Shown: piece by piece, positions 7,703 to 16,411 of the stretch
How positions within the stretch are numbered: position 1 is the first letter of the stretch
How the letters are laid out: each line of letters starts with the position of its first letter
NCBI GenBank assembly: GCA_029560455.1
Contig: JAKQKW010000425.1
Location: 1 to 64,000 of the forward strand
Source of the DNA: Candidatus Rifleibacteriota bacterium
GTDB taxonomy: Bacteria > Riflebacteria > Ozemobacteria > Ozemobacterales > Ozemobacteraceae
Length of the DNA: 64,000 nt
Reading direction: 5' to 3'
Notes under the pieces: generated by a model
What the model was told of the DNA's origin: nothing
The model's database searches: none
Seen by the model: the letters and a program-made list of their open reading frames with translations, nothing else
Made by a program: the position numbers and the translations under genes

Positions 7703-9241
7703 ATGGAATCAAAACCAAGAGTATTGCTGATCATTCTTGATGGCTTTGGCCTGTCTGAAAAAACCGAAGGTAATGCGGTTCACGCTGCCAACCCGGAATT
7801 CATCAACAAGCTTTTTGCAGAACGCCCATTTACCCGCCTCGGCGCTTCAGGCCTTGATGTTGGTCTGCCTGTCGGCCAAATGGGAAACTCAGAAGTCGGT
7901 CACCTCAATATTGGTGCCGGCCGGGTTGTTTATCAGGATATCACCCGCATCAACCGCTCTATTGAAGATGGTTCGTTCTTTGAAAACAAGGCTATGGTAG
8001 AAGTTATCGATCGTGTTAAAGCCTCAGGCAAGGCGCTGCACCTTTACGGCCTTGTTTCTGATGGCGGCGTTCACAGCCATATCGATCACATTGCCGCTAT
8101 TCTCAAGCTCGCCAAAGACCGCGGTCTTAGTAAAGTTTTTCTGCATGCTTTCACTGATGGCCGCGATACATCGCCAACCAGCGGTGTTCATTATATTCGC
8201 GAACTGGTTGCTCATACCGAAAAGATAGGGGTTGGCCGCATTGCCAGTATTTCAGGCCGCTATTATGTCATGGATCGCGACAATCGCTGGGAAAGAGTGG
8301 AAAAGGCGTATCTGGCCATGGTACATGGCGTCGGTAATCGTGCTTCAGATCCGGCAGTCGCCATGGAAGCCTCCTATAAGGTTAACGTGACCGATGAATT
8401 CGTTGTGCCGGTGGTTATCGAAGAAAACGGCACCCCCGTCGCCACCATCGACGATGGCGATGCGATTCTTGCCTTCAATTTCAGAGCCGACCGTATGCGG
8501 CAGATTACCAGAGTTTTCACTGCCCCGGAATTCAAAGAATTCAAGCGCCGCGAAATGAAGGTCGATTACGTAAGTTTTACCCATTATTCAGATGAATTCT
8601 CCTTCCCGATTGCTTTTCCGCCACAGCGGCTCGATGAAGTTCTCGGCGAAGTGCTTTCGCGAAAAGGTCTTGCGCAGCTGCGTCTGGCTGAAACCGAAAA
8701 ATACGCGCATGTGACTTATTTTACCAATGGTGGTTATGAGCCGCCGTTTCCACTCGAAGACCGCCACATGGTGCCTTCGCCGAAGGTTAAAACCTACGAT
8801 CTCAAACCCGAAATGTCGGCTTTTGAGGTTAATGAATTTCTGGTTGAGCGCCTCAAATCAGAAAAATACCAGTTTATTATGGTCAACTTCGCAAATTGCG
8901 ACATGGTTGGTCACACCGGCATCATGGAAGCCGCGATGAAAGCGGTCAACACTGTCGATTGCGTTCTCGCCAAAGCTATTCCGCTTGCCTATGAGCTTGG
9001 ATATGATTGTCTGATCACTGCTGACCATGGTAATGCCGAACAGATGGTCGATGAAGAGACCGGTGAAGCTTTTACCGAGCACACTGTCAACCCGGTGCCT
9101 TTCTGCCTGCTGTCAAGATCTTCGGTTGAACTGCGCCCGTCCGGTAAACTCTGTGATATCGCTCCAACCGTTCTCGAACTTATGGGTATCGAAAAACCTG
9201 CCGCCATGACCGGCCGCTCTCTTATCGCCAAAAAAAAGTGA
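7703..9241 (+). CDS. gpmI: 2,3-bisphosphoglycerate-independent phosphoglycerate mutase
   Basis: This enzyme interconverts 3- and 2-phosphoglycerate in glycolysis and gluconeogenesis using two Mn ions and a phosphoserine intermediate. The 512-residue length is standard. Visible elements are the metal-binding ILDGFG (D13), the nucleophile serine S63 in QMGNSEVGHLNIGAGR, GLVSDGGVHSH, the Asp/His-rich FTDGRDTSP block, and the C-terminal metal site LITADHGNAEQM. The ATG has AAGG eight bases upstream. gmk follows after 9 bp, so the two are probably cotranscribed from the strong promoter at 7624-7653. Confidence 0.97.
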   Translation: MESKPRVLLIILDGFGLSEKTEGNAVHAANPEFINKLFAERPFTRLGASGLDVGLPVGQMGNSEVGHLNIGAGRVVYQDITRINRSIEDGSFFENKAMVEVIDRVKASGKALHLYGLVSDGGVHSHIDHIAAILKLAKDRGLSKVFLHAFTDGRDTSPTSGVHYIRELVAHTEKIGVGRIASISGRYYVMDRDNRWERVEKAYLAMVHGVGNRASDPAVAMEASYKVNVTDEFVVPVVIEENGTPVATIDDGDAILAFNFRADRMRQITRVFTAPEFKEFKRREMKVDYVSFTHYSDEFSFPIAFPPQRLDEVLGEVLSRKGLAQLRLAETEKYAHVTYFTNGGYEPPFPLEDRHMVPSPKVKTYDLKPEMSAFEVNEFLVERLKSEKYQFIMVNFANCDMVGHTGIMEAAMKAVNTVDCVLAKAIPLAYELGYDCLITADHGNAEQMVDEETGEAFTEHTVNPVPFCLLSRSSVELRPSGKLCDIAPTVLELMGIEKPAAMTGRSLIAKKK

Positions 9242-9250
9242 CAATTCAGG

Positions 9251-9856
9251 ATGAATCTTCAGCATAATGCCGGAAAGGGTTTTCTGTTCATTGTTTCCGG
9301 GCCTTCCGGGGTCGGAAAGACCGTGTTGTGCAATGCCATCGTCGAAAAATTCGCTCCGGCAGTGGTTTATTCGATTTCTACAACTTCGCGCGCACCACGC
9401 GGAGGCGAAACTGATGGTCAGGAATATAATTTCTGCTCGCCAGATCAGTTTGAAGCTTCTATCAAACGTGATGAATTCGCTGAGTGGGCGTTTGTACACG
9501 GTAACTACTATGGCACGCCACGTCGTTTTCTGACTGATAACCTCGATGCGGGTCGGCATGTGATTCTTAATATCGACGTTCAGGGTGCGATGAAAATTCG
9601 TGATTCATACCCGGAGGCAGTGATGATTTTTATTCTGCCGCCGACTTTCGAAGAACTTGAGAGCCGCATACGCAAACGCAACATGGACAGCGAACATTCC
9701 CTGCAGCATCGCCTCGAAAATGCCCGCCAGGAACTGAGTTATCGCGATCAGTACAAGCATGCGATAGTTAACGACAATCTCGAAGTTGCCAAACGCGAAT
9801 TGATCAGAATTTTTGCCGATTATATCGGTGCCGGTACCGAGGTGTCGCAGGTCTGA
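9251..9856 (+). CDS. gmk: Guanylate kinase
   Basis: Gmk phosphorylates GMP to GDP with ATP, an essential step in guanine nucleotide supply. The 201-residue product shows the P-loop GPSGVGKT at 17-24, the GMP-binding STTSRAPRGGETDGQEYNF block, VHGNYYGTP, and the lid and adenine-binding RIRKR region followed by RLENARQEL. The start lies 9 bp after the gpmI stop. The only Shine-Dalgarno-like bases (AGG) directly abut the ATG, so translational coupling to gpmI is likely. Confidence 0.96.
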   Translation: MNLQHNAGKGFLFIVSGPSGVGKTVLCNAIVEKFAPAVVYSISTTSRAPRGGETDGQEYNFCSPDQFEASIKRDEFAEWAFVHGNYYGTPRRFLTDNLDAGRHVILNIDVQGAMKIRDSYPEAVMIFILPPTFEELESRIRKRNMDSEHSLQHRLENARQELSYRDQYKHAIVNDNLEVAKRELIRIFADYIGAGTEVSQV

Positions 9857-9895
9857 AAGCCCTGATGCCGTGTTTTTTGCCGCGGTTTTGTGCCA

Positions 9896-9924
9896 TTGAC
9901 ACCTTCTAAAGTGATTCTTATAAT
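9896..9924 (+). promoter_or_regulatory. Consensus sigma-70 promoter of the FecR-domain gene
   Basis: TTGACA at 9896-9901, a 17-bp spacer and TATAAT at 9919-9924: both hexamers match the consensus exactly, at optimal spacing. The leader to the ATG at 9979 is about 48 bases and contains AGGAGG at 9964-9969. Confidence 0.9.
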
Positions 9925-9978
9925 TTAGGAAACTTCAGTAATTCGACCACCCTTCAAAGGTGCAGGAGGCTTTATATC

Positions 9979-10716
9979 ATGAATCGTACAGTGCTTTGCT
10001 TCCTTTTCGTTTTTTGTCTGCTGTCTTTCTCTTCTGCCTGGGCTGAGCCGGTAAAACTCGTGGCGCTCGACGCAAAACTCGAGATTCTCAGCGGCCAGAT
10101 CAAGTTGACCCGCGTGGGCAGCACCAAAACCGATGTTATTACTCAGTCGTGCGAACTTTATGCCGGCGACCTGCTCGAAACCTTGCGCGAGTCTAAGGCG
10201 TCGCTGGTTTATGCTGATGGTACAACCATGCGCATCAAAGAAAGAACTCTCGTCGAAGTTCAGCCGATGAGCATCAAGGTTTTCAAGGGCAAGACCTGGT
10301 ATAAATTCACCAAGCGCGGTACTGAATTCAGGATCGAAACCCCGACTCTCGTCGCCGGCATTCGCGGCACTGAATTCGAAGTGGCCGTTTCTTCACGCAA
10401 GAAATCTTCGATTTCGGTCATGGAAGGCGCAGTAGCGGTTAACAGCATCGCCAAAGGCAAAGGTCTGGTGCTGCGCCCCGGTTTCGCAACTCACTGTGAG
10501 CCTGGTGATACACTGGTTCCGGCTTACAAATTCAATGTTGAAATGAAGAATGCCGAATGGGCCGCCGCTGAATGGCAGCAGAGTGCCGCCGGTGCCGAAG
10601 ATGTTAACAGCCTCTACATCAAATACGTGAACTTCAAGAACGAATTTGGCGCCGATGACGCCAGAACCCTCGAAGCCCTGCAGGCCCTCAAAAAAGCTCA
10701 GACCAATAAAAAATAA
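9979..10716 (+). CDS. Exported FecR-domain protein
   Basis: A 245-residue protein with a signal peptide (hydrophobic core VLCFLFVFCLLSFSSAWA, cleavage near residue 22). Residues about 70-165 form a FecR-type beta domain: YAGDLLETL, YADGTTMRIKERTLVEV, then TPTLVAGIRGTEFEVAVS and VMEGAVAV, all hallmarks of the fold. The C-terminal 70 residues are helical and charged. It lacks the transmembrane helix and anti-sigma N-terminus of true FecR, so it is a stand-alone periplasmic FecR domain of unknown ligand. A perfect promoter and a strong Shine-Dalgarno suggest high expression. It is monocistronic, closed by a terminator. Confidence 0.86.
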   Translation: MNRTVLCFLFVFCLLSFSSAWAEPVKLVALDAKLEILSGQIKLTRVGSTKTDVITQSCELYAGDLLETLRESKASLVYADGTTMRIKERTLVEVQPMSIKVFKGKTWYKFTKRGTEFRIETPTLVAGIRGTEFEVAVSSRKKSSISVMEGAVAVNSIAKGKGLVLRPGFATHCEPGDTLVPAYKFNVEMKNAEWAAAEWQQSAAGAEDVNSLYIKYVNFKNEFGADDARTLEALQALKKAQTNKK

Positions 10717-10737
10717 GCTTTAAGCAGTTGTAAAAAA

Positions 10738-10770
10738 CAGGCCCCGGCGATTTGCCGGGGCCTGTTTTTT
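10738..10770 (+). terminator. Bidirectional Rho-independent terminator
   Basis: An 11-bp GC-rich stem (10738-10748 with 10754-10764) closes a GATTT loop and is followed by six T. Six A residues precede it, so it also serves the convergent arfB gene ending at 10771, the last gene of the long LPS operon. Confidence 0.93.
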
Positions 10771-11202
10771 CTATTCATCCCAGTCGCGTTTCTGGCGCTG
10801 GCTTTTTTTGAAACTGGTCTGTTTTTTGTGGTTGATGCGGTTTTCGACCGAAGCTTTCGTCGGCCGGGTTGCACGCCTGACTTTGGGTGGCTTGAGTGCC
10901 TTGAGAATCATTTCGCGCAGTTTCTGGCAGGCGTCGTCGAGATTGCGATACTGCTCGCGGTAACGCTGACTGGTGATGATGATCGTATTCTCTGAATCGA
11001 CGCGGTTGCCGGCGATTTTCAGCAGCCGCTGCACGACCGGCATGCTCAGTTGCCCGCATGATTCAGGGCGAAAGCGCAGCTCGATGCAGGTGGCGACCTT
11101 ATTAACGTTCTGGCCGCCGGGGCCTGACGATCTGACCGCACTGATTTCAAGCTGTTCAGCTGGAATGGTTATGTAATCGTTGATTATCAGAGGTGTATTC
11201 AT
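10771..11202 (-). CDS. arfB: ArfB-type peptidyl-tRNA hydrolase (YaeJ), ribosome rescue
   Basis: A 143-residue class-I release-factor-like domain without codon-recognition domains. GGQ is at 29-31 within RSSGPGGQNVNKVAT, and the C-terminal tail is highly basic (KKQTSFKKSQRQKR), as in ArfB, which inserts into the empty mRNA channel of stalled ribosomes. The start at 11200-11202 has AGGAG ten bases upstream and its ATGA overlaps the stop of the glycosyltransferase gene. A longer frame upstream reads through that gene and is not used. It is the last member of the LPS operon, an unexpected place for a ribosome-rescue factor. Confidence 0.92.
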   Translation of the reverse strand: MNTPLIINDYITIPAEQLEISAVRSSGPGGQNVNKVATCIELRFRPESCGQLSMPVVQRLLKIAGNRVDSENTIIITSQRYREQYRNLDDACQKLREMILKALKPPKVRRATRPTKASVENRINHKKQTSFKKSQRQKRDWDE

Positions 11203-12212
11203 TTTTTTCGTTCTCCTGTAAGCCAGGTTACTGCCGGTTGAACCTGCAGCCGGCTCATGCAGCCAGTTGAGCCACAACTGGCACAGCGGCCATCACAGTC
11301 GGCGATTTCTGGTTTGATTATCAGGCTGTTGCAGCCGACCGGGCCCCAGCGCTTCGGTGTCATGGCCGCAACTGGCGGGAAAAACGCGGCGCAGGGAAGC
11401 TGCAGCGCAGCTGCGAGGTGCAGTGGGCCGGTTGAGCCGCCACAAAATGCCGAACAGCCGGCAAATACAGCGGTGAGAGCCGCGAGGTCTGAAAGGCCGC
11501 TGGCGAAAGCAAGTCGGCCCTGAATCGGTTCCGGAAACTGCTGGCGCAGAGCTTCTTCGCCCGGGCCAAGACTGACGAGCACCGGCACATCGTTTTGCAG
11601 CAGCCCGGCAACTACCTGCGCATACATGGCAGTCGAAATATTGTGAGCCGAGCCGCCGTGCCCGGGGTGAACGATCACTGGCCTGCGACCGGCCATACCA
11701 GCCTGAGCGAGGAATGCCATCCCGTCGGCAATCAGTTGCTCAGGCAGCTTGAACACCCATGGCGAAAAATCTACAGCCGGAACAATGCCGCTCAGCAGGT
11801 CGAGATTGTATTCGAACTCGTGTTTTTCGTTGCGTGAACGCTTTTGCACCCGCCGGTCGTTGAGAAACAGCTGAAAAATGTTTGAGGCCCGCCCGACCCG
11901 GCGCCTGATCCCGGCCCGCCAGGCGGCAATAATACTGCGGCCGGCCGGGTGAACGATTACCGCCAGATCAAAGCGTTCTTTGCGAAAAGCTTCTGTCAGA
12001 GGCGAGCACCAGAGCCCGGCCGGGTAGCTGTCATCGAGGATTATTTCATCGATTTCGCAGGCCAGTCGTGCCAGAGGGGCAGTGTAACTGCGCACATGTG
12101 CAATGAGCCGGCTCTGTGGAAAAGCCTTTTTCAGTTCCCTGAATATCGGGAGGGCGAGAATGAAATCACCGGCCCGGTCGGTACGCGAGACAATAATTCT
12201 CTCAGGCTGCAT
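11199..12212 (-). CDS. Glycosyltransferase family 9 (heptosyltransferase-like), third in cluster
   Basis: A 337-residue GT-B glycosyltransferase of family 9, which transfers heptose from ADP-heptose during LPS core assembly. The N-terminal RIIVSRTDRAGDFILALPIF and the C-terminal donor site FCGGSTGPLHLAAAL are family signatures. A Cys-rich tail (CDGRCASCGSTGC) follows, comparable to Cys clusters in the other two members here. The start overlaps the preceding glycosyltransferase gene by 11 bp and the stop overlaps arfB by four. The acceptor sugar cannot be told from sequence. Confidence 0.88.
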   Translation of the reverse strand: MQPERIIVSRTDRAGDFILALPIFRELKKAFPQSRLIAHVRSYTAPLARLACEIDEIILDDSYPAGLWCSPLTEAFRKERFDLAVIVHPAGRSIIAAWRAGIRRRVGRASNIFQLFLNDRRVQKRSRNEKHEFEYNLDLLSGIVPAVDFSPWVFKLPEQLIADGMAFLAQAGMAGRRPVIVHPGHGGSAHNISTAMYAQVVAGLLQNDVPVLVSLGPGEEALRQQFPEPIQGRLAFASGLSDLAALTAVFAGCSAFCGGSTGPLHLAAALQLPCAAFFPPVAAMTPKRWGPVGCNSLIIKPEIADCDGRCASCGSTGCMSRLQVQPAVTWLTGERKK

Positions 12213-13215
12213 CTGAACCCCCGGTCAGGCGGGTGAGCTCTGCATAAACGGCTTCGGGCGGAATTGCCAGCATGCAGGCGTGGTCGTGCCGCGGGCAGGT
12301 TCGCTGCCGGCACGGGGCAATCGGGCAGACGCCAGAAGCAGTAACCGCAGCAAAGTTAGGGTTGAGCGGGCCGGTTCTGACCATGTCGGTCGGCCCGACC
12401 GGAACCACCGTTGGCGTTTGATACAGAGCCGCCAGATGCATCGTGCCTGAGTCATTGGCAACCAGAGCTTCGGCACGGCTGAGCAGACAGGCTAGCTCTC
12501 GCAGACTGGTGCGGCCTGCTGCGCTGATAAGAAAAGCCTTTGAATTGCGGCAGATTTCGTCGACAATGGATTGTTCGGAAGCACTGGCGGTAATGACGAT
12601 CGGCAGCTGCATATTGGCGGCAACCAGATCGGCAAGGGCGGCAAAACGTTCGGGCGGCCAGCGCTTGGCAGCACCAAATGCCGCTCCAGGGGCCATGACC
12701 AGATACTTTGACGGCAGATCGAGTTTGGTTGCAAGAGCTTTAAATTCAGCGTCAGGGCAGCCATACTTTTTCAATGTCGGTCGGGTCGGCTCGTTGCACA
12801 GACCGGCTTCACGGCAAAGGCCATAGTGCAGGTCGGCTTCGTGCATTTTCGTGAAATCAGCAGGCTTGGCAACCGCGCGACCGAGAAACAGACTGCGCCA
12901 TTGCGCGGCATAGCCGGTACTGCCGGCAGTACCGCAGACTTTTGCCAGCATCGCGGCCCGCAACGAGTCAGGTAATACAATCGTTTGCTCTGCACCAAGA
13001 CGGCGCAGGGGGCGAAGTTGCTTGTAAACCTCGTGAGGCCAGGCATTGGTGTGTATTGCGTGGATATGCAGCGGCAGTTCGAAAAGACTGTAGACTTCGG
13101 CAAGGTGCGGTCTGGTCACGACGTGGGTTTCGCCGGCCTGTGCGGCGGCAATAAGGGCCGGCAGCGACATGACGATATCACCCAGCCAGTTCAGGCCAAT
13201 GACAATAATTTTCAT
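12202..13215 (-). CDS. Glycosyltransferase family 9 (WaaF-like), second in cluster
   Basis: A 337-residue GT9 enzyme, closest by eye to heptosyltransferase II. It opens with IIVIGLNWLGDIVMSLPAL, the N-terminal acceptor-side motif in which the Asp is the likely base. It has LVMAPGAAFGAAKRWPPERF, typical of WaaF, then LVANDSGTMHLAAL and the Cys/His cluster CPIAPCRQRTCPRHDHAC near the C-terminus. It is inner-membrane-associated on the cytoplasmic face by family knowledge. It overlaps both neighbours in the operon by 4-11 bp. Confidence 0.9.
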   Translation of the reverse strand: MKIIVIGLNWLGDIVMSLPALIAAAQAGETHVVTRPHLAEVYSLFELPLHIHAIHTNAWPHEVYKQLRPLRRLGAEQTIVLPDSLRAAMLAKVCGTAGSTGYAAQWRSLFLGRAVAKPADFTKMHEADLHYGLCREAGLCNEPTRPTLKKYGCPDAEFKALATKLDLPSKYLVMAPGAAFGAAKRWPPERFAALADLVAANMQLPIVITASASEQSIVDEICRNSKAFLISAAGRTSLRELACLLSRAEALVANDSGTMHLAALYQTPTVVPVGPTDMVRTGPLNPNFAAVTASGVCPIAPCRQRTCPRHDHACMLAIPPEAVYAELTRLTGGSDAA

Positions 13216-14186
13216 AAAAATTTCTGCAGAAAGGTGTAAATCTGCCCGGTCGTCTGTTCGGGGTCGAGATCACGGCAGGCGAAGTGCCCTTCGGGGCAGC
13301 TGTCGTTCTGACCATGCAGACTGCAGGGTTTGCACGGCAGGTTCTTCGAGAGCACCAGAACATTATTACCCGGTACCGGCGCAAAACCGAGCGACGGGCA
13401 GGTCTGCATGAAAATCGCGGCGAGCGGTGTGTCAACGCTGCGGGCAAGATGCATCGGGCCGGAATCAGATGAGATAACGGCGGCGGCATGTCTGATAACG
13501 CCGGGCAGATGATAGAGCTCGAAGCGGTTGCGCAGGTCGAGATGCGGCCCGGAAACCGTAACAGTCGATTTCGCTGTGCCGATCAAAGCTGTCGGTAGTG
13601 GCGAATCTTTCTGCAGGTGCTCAATTATAGCCTGTGGCAATTCTTTTCCGGGCTTTGAGGCCTCGGGGTGAATCAGAATATAGTGCTTCTTCTGCAAACC
13701 TGCCGCTTCAACCACTTTCTCGCATTCAAGCAGGTATTCATCAGTCAGAATCAGCGAAGGGTCGGGCGTCGTGATTTCGACACCGCAGGTTTCGGCATAC
13801 TTCTGCCAGACAGGCCTCTGGTCATAGAGCCTCAAAGGATACTGCCGGCGCAGGGCCATGAACTGCTCGCCAATCGTGCGTTTCTGGTAACTGCGGGTAA
13901 TCGGGGCATTGATGAGATTGCGTAGAGCTATGGTTGCGAGTTTGCCCTGCAGATCGAAAACCGATCCGGGATTCAGTGATTTAAGTTCGCGCGCCAGCCT
14001 GATCAGACTGCCGGTGCCGGAGAATAGATGAACTTTGGCCGGCAGAAAACTGGCGAGCTGCTGCCAGCGGCTGTTTATGACCAGATGTGTTTCGATGCCG
14101 CGCACTGTCATGGCTCGCAGCGTCGGAACCGTCAGAAGAACGTCGCCCATCGCATTCAGGCGCAGAACTATTTCGCAATCAGACAT
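13212..14186 (-). CDS. Glycosyltransferase family 9 (heptosyltransferase-like), first in cluster
   Basis: A 324-residue protein from the ATG at 14184-14186. The open frame extends 60 codons further, but that part lies inside kdtA and does not match the family N-terminus, whereas IVLRLNAMGDVLLTVPTLRAM starts right after this Met. The donor-site block SSDSGPMHLARSV and a Cys cluster (NLPCKPCSLHGQNDSCPEG) are present. Its start overlaps the kdtA stop by 8 bp. Three consecutive GT9 genes after kdtA suggest a core with several heptoses, which is an inference. Confidence 0.88.
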   Translation of the reverse strand: MSDCEIVLRLNAMGDVLLTVPTLRAMTVRGIETHLVINSRWQQLASFLPAKVHLFSGTGSLIRLARELKSLNPGSVFDLQGKLATIALRNLINAPITRSYQKRTIGEQFMALRRQYPLRLYDQRPVWQKYAETCGVEITTPDPSLILTDEYLLECEKVVEAAGLQKKHYILIHPEASKPGKELPQAIIEHLQKDSPLPTALIGTAKSTVTVSGPHLDLRNRFELYHLPGVIRHAAAVISSDSGPMHLARSVDTPLAAIFMQTCPSLGFAPVPGNNVLVLSKNLPCKPCSLHGQNDSCPEGHFACRDLDPEQTTGQIYTFLQKFL

Positions 14187-15444
14187 GGGGCAGATAACCA
14201 AGTTGCTGCAGACTGCTGACAGTGCGGTGGCAGGCCCCTGCCATCGATTCGAGCACCTGTCTGGCGCGCGCACCCATTTCGGAAAATTCAGCAGGCTGCT
14301 GCAGCCACAGAGTAAGTGTCTGGCGCAGTTCTTCTGAGTCTTTAACCGTTTTAACGGCCCGGGCACGATTGAGAGCCATCATTTCGTAGCGGAAATTGAA
14401 GGTATGCGGGCCGGTAAGAGTCGGCCGGGCATAGGCAGCCGGTTCCATCAGGTTGTGCCCGCCGCGTTTGATCAGACTGCCGCCGACAAACACGAGCGAA
14501 GAAATCGCATAAAAGTTGCGCAGCTCGCCCATCGTATCTACCAGAATCACTCTGGCTGAACTCGAAGCGCCTTCAGAAACCTTGATAAATTCTATATTTC
14601 TTGCCCGCAGCAGCTCTTCAACTTCGTGAACCCTTTTAACATGCCTGGGGGCAATGATAATGGTTGCATCGAGCTTGTCCCACAAAGGATCGAGGGCATC
14701 CAGGATCAGGCCTTCTTCGCCGGGGTGGGTGCTGCCAAAGCAGATAAGTCGACGGTTATCATCGATACCGTATTGTCGGCGCAGGGCAACAGTGTCAGGC
14801 ATCGATTCTGCAATATCGTATTTAAAGCAGCCAAGCTGCTGCTGGCGTTCTTCTTTGACACCGAGAATCTTGAAACGTCGCTGATACTGTTTTTCCTGCG
14901 GAAAAGCGAACGCCATGCCGCTAACCGCCGATTCAAAAATCGGCCAGGCCAGTCGCATCATGCGCACGCTTTTTTCGTTGATGCGCCCATTGATAATGCC
15001 GTAAGGAACGCCCTTTCGGGCAAGGGTGTCGAGCAGCAGCGGCCATATTTCGGTTTCGCTGATCAGCATGACCCTGGGTCTGACCCGTTCAATAAAAGGA
15101 ACAGTGAAGGCGGGCAGCTCAATGGGCAGCAGTGTGGCAAAACCGCAGATTTCGTCTTTCTGCAGCTGTCTGAGGCCATCCATGGTGGTTGCGGTGCAGA
15201 CAAGTCTTTGCCGGCCATAGATACTGGCCAGTTCTTTAAGAAAGGGGCGCAGAGTGATCACTTCGCCGAGCGAAGCGCCGTGAACCCATATTGTACCTTC
15301 GTCTGGGGCTTTGAAATCTTCTGGTAACGTACCTTTGCGCAGAGCGAATTCATTTTTGTCGATGCGACGGGGCGGAAACAGGTCGAGCAGTTCTACCACC
15401 GCCCGCAAAACCCACTGATACGTTTTCAGATAAAGTTTGCCCAT
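14179..15444 (-). CDS. waaA: 3-deoxy-D-manno-octulosonic acid (Kdo) transferase
   Basis: WaaA/KdtA adds Kdo from CMP-Kdo to lipid IVA. From the ATG at 15442-15444 the protein is 421 residues, the usual length. This start has AGGA six bases upstream and lies one base after the acyltransferase stop; an earlier in-frame ATG (15474) would overlap that gene by 29 bp. The catalytic Glu is E61 in IWVHGASLGE. ISETEIWPLLLDTL, CFGSTHPGEEGLI and FVGGSLIKRGGHNLMEPAAY are GT30 signatures. The N-terminus is a weak membrane helix (LKTYQWVLRAVVELL). Confidence 0.95.
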   Translation of the reverse strand: MGKLYLKTYQWVLRAVVELLDLFPPRRIDKNEFALRKGTLPEDFKAPDEGTIWVHGASLGEVITLRPFLKELASIYGRQRLVCTATTMDGLRQLQKDEICGFATLLPIELPAFTVPFIERVRPRVMLISETEIWPLLLDTLARKGVPYGIINGRINEKSVRMMRLAWPIFESAVSGMAFAFPQEKQYQRRFKILGVKEERQQQLGCFKYDIAESMPDTVALRRQYGIDDNRRLICFGSTHPGEEGLILDALDPLWDKLDATIIIAPRHVKRVHEVEELLRARNIEFIKVSEGASSSARVILVDTMGELRNFYAISSLVFVGGSLIKRGGHNLMEPAAYARPTLTGPHTFNFRYEMMALNRARAVKTVKDSEELRQTLTLWLQQPAEFSEMGARARQVLESMAGACHRTVSSLQQLGYLPHV

Positions 15445-15445
15445 G

Positions 15446-16411
15446 TCAGTTCCTGTTGTTATTATCGCCTGCATCTGTCTCAGAAGTCAAAATAAGTTTT
15501 GCCCACTCGTTTTCGGGAGCGTCGACAGGCTGAGTTTTCCAGCGTCGGTGCAGCCAGAACCAGTTTTGCGGCTGCTGCCTGATGATTTCTTCAAGTCGGG
15601 CAGTGAAGTCGCTGGTTAATTGCTGTTGACCGCGAATATCGTTGCTGTACTGCCCTGGATAAATCGGCTGCCAGATTTTGATCAGATGTCTGCCGCCAAA
15701 GTCAGGGAAACAGGCCAGCGGAACAATGGGTGCGCCGGTTTTAAGCGATATCTGCGCCGGCCCGGTCGGTGCCGAGGCCCAGCGTCTGAAAAATCTGACA
15801 AATATGCCCTGTTTGCCGTTATCCTGATCGATCATCAGTGCCAGAATATTGCCCTGACGCAGCGATTTCAGTATTTCACGAATGCCATAACCGGAGTCGG
15901 TGGTTTTTGCTCCATGCCGGCCGCGCATTTCTTCGAACCAGGCATCGACGTAGGGGTTGTTCTGCCGGCGAACCACGGTGGTGACCTTGAAGCCATTGAT
16001 TGCCAGCCAGGGCGGCACCAGTTCCCACAGCCCAAAGTGCCCGGAAACAATTATTGCGCCTTTGTTCAGAGCGAGTGCAGTTTCAAGATTTTCGAGCCCT
16101 TCGACCCTTATTTTTGCCTTAAGTTCTTCGTTGCTGAAGAATTTAAGGCCGGCCATCTCGAACGCGTTGAGAAGAAAGCTTTCGAATACCTGATCTGCAA
16201 GCTTTTCGGCTGTCGTCCGGTTGATTTCGAGGTGTTCTTCGAGGCGTTCGACAACCTGATTGAAGCGTACCCAGGGCAGCGGTTTTGCAATTGCAGCGAT
16301 GATGCGGGCCAGACGCTTTTTGCGGCTGCTGCTCATGGCGGCGCATTTGCGCGCCAGAAGGTCGAGCAGAAACACCTGCAGGCGGTTGAACAGGTTCTTG
16401 AAGCTGGTCAT
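15446..16411 (-). CDS. Lipid A biosynthesis acyltransferase (LpxL/HtrB family)
   Basis: A 321-residue member of the family that transfers secondary acyl chains to Kdo2-lipid IVA at the inner membrane. The HX4(D/E) motif is H125-F-G-L-W-E130 in IIVSGHFGLWELVP. MIDQDNGKQGIFVRFF and the proline-rich segment ending in the GAPIVPLACF block are typical. The C-terminal QPQNWFWLHRRWKTQP matches the family end motif. Its ATGA overlaps the upstream DUF362 gene stop. Which acyl position it serves is not determinable. Confidence 0.93.
   Translation of the reverse strand: MTSFKNLFNRLQVFLLDLLARKCAAMSSSRKKRLARIIAAIAKPLPWVRFNQVVERLEEHLEINRTTAEKLADQVFESFLLNAFEMAGLKFFSNEELKAKIRVEGLENLETALALNKGAIIVSGHFGLWELVPPWLAINGFKVTTVVRRQNNPYVDAWFEEMRGRHGAKTTDSGYGIREILKSLRQGNILALMIDQDNGKQGIFVRFFRRWASAPTGPAQISLKTGAPIVPLACFPDFGGRHLIKIWQPIYPGQYSNDIRGQQQLTSDFTARLEEIIRQQPQNWFWLHRRWKTQPVDAPENEWAKLILTSETDAGDNNNRN

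Noticed and set aside
14626..15327. Open frame of about 230 codons on the plus strand opposite the Kdo transferase gene
   Set aside because: It lies entirely antisense to waaA, which has all family motifs. Its translation matches no family and it has no ribosome-binding site.
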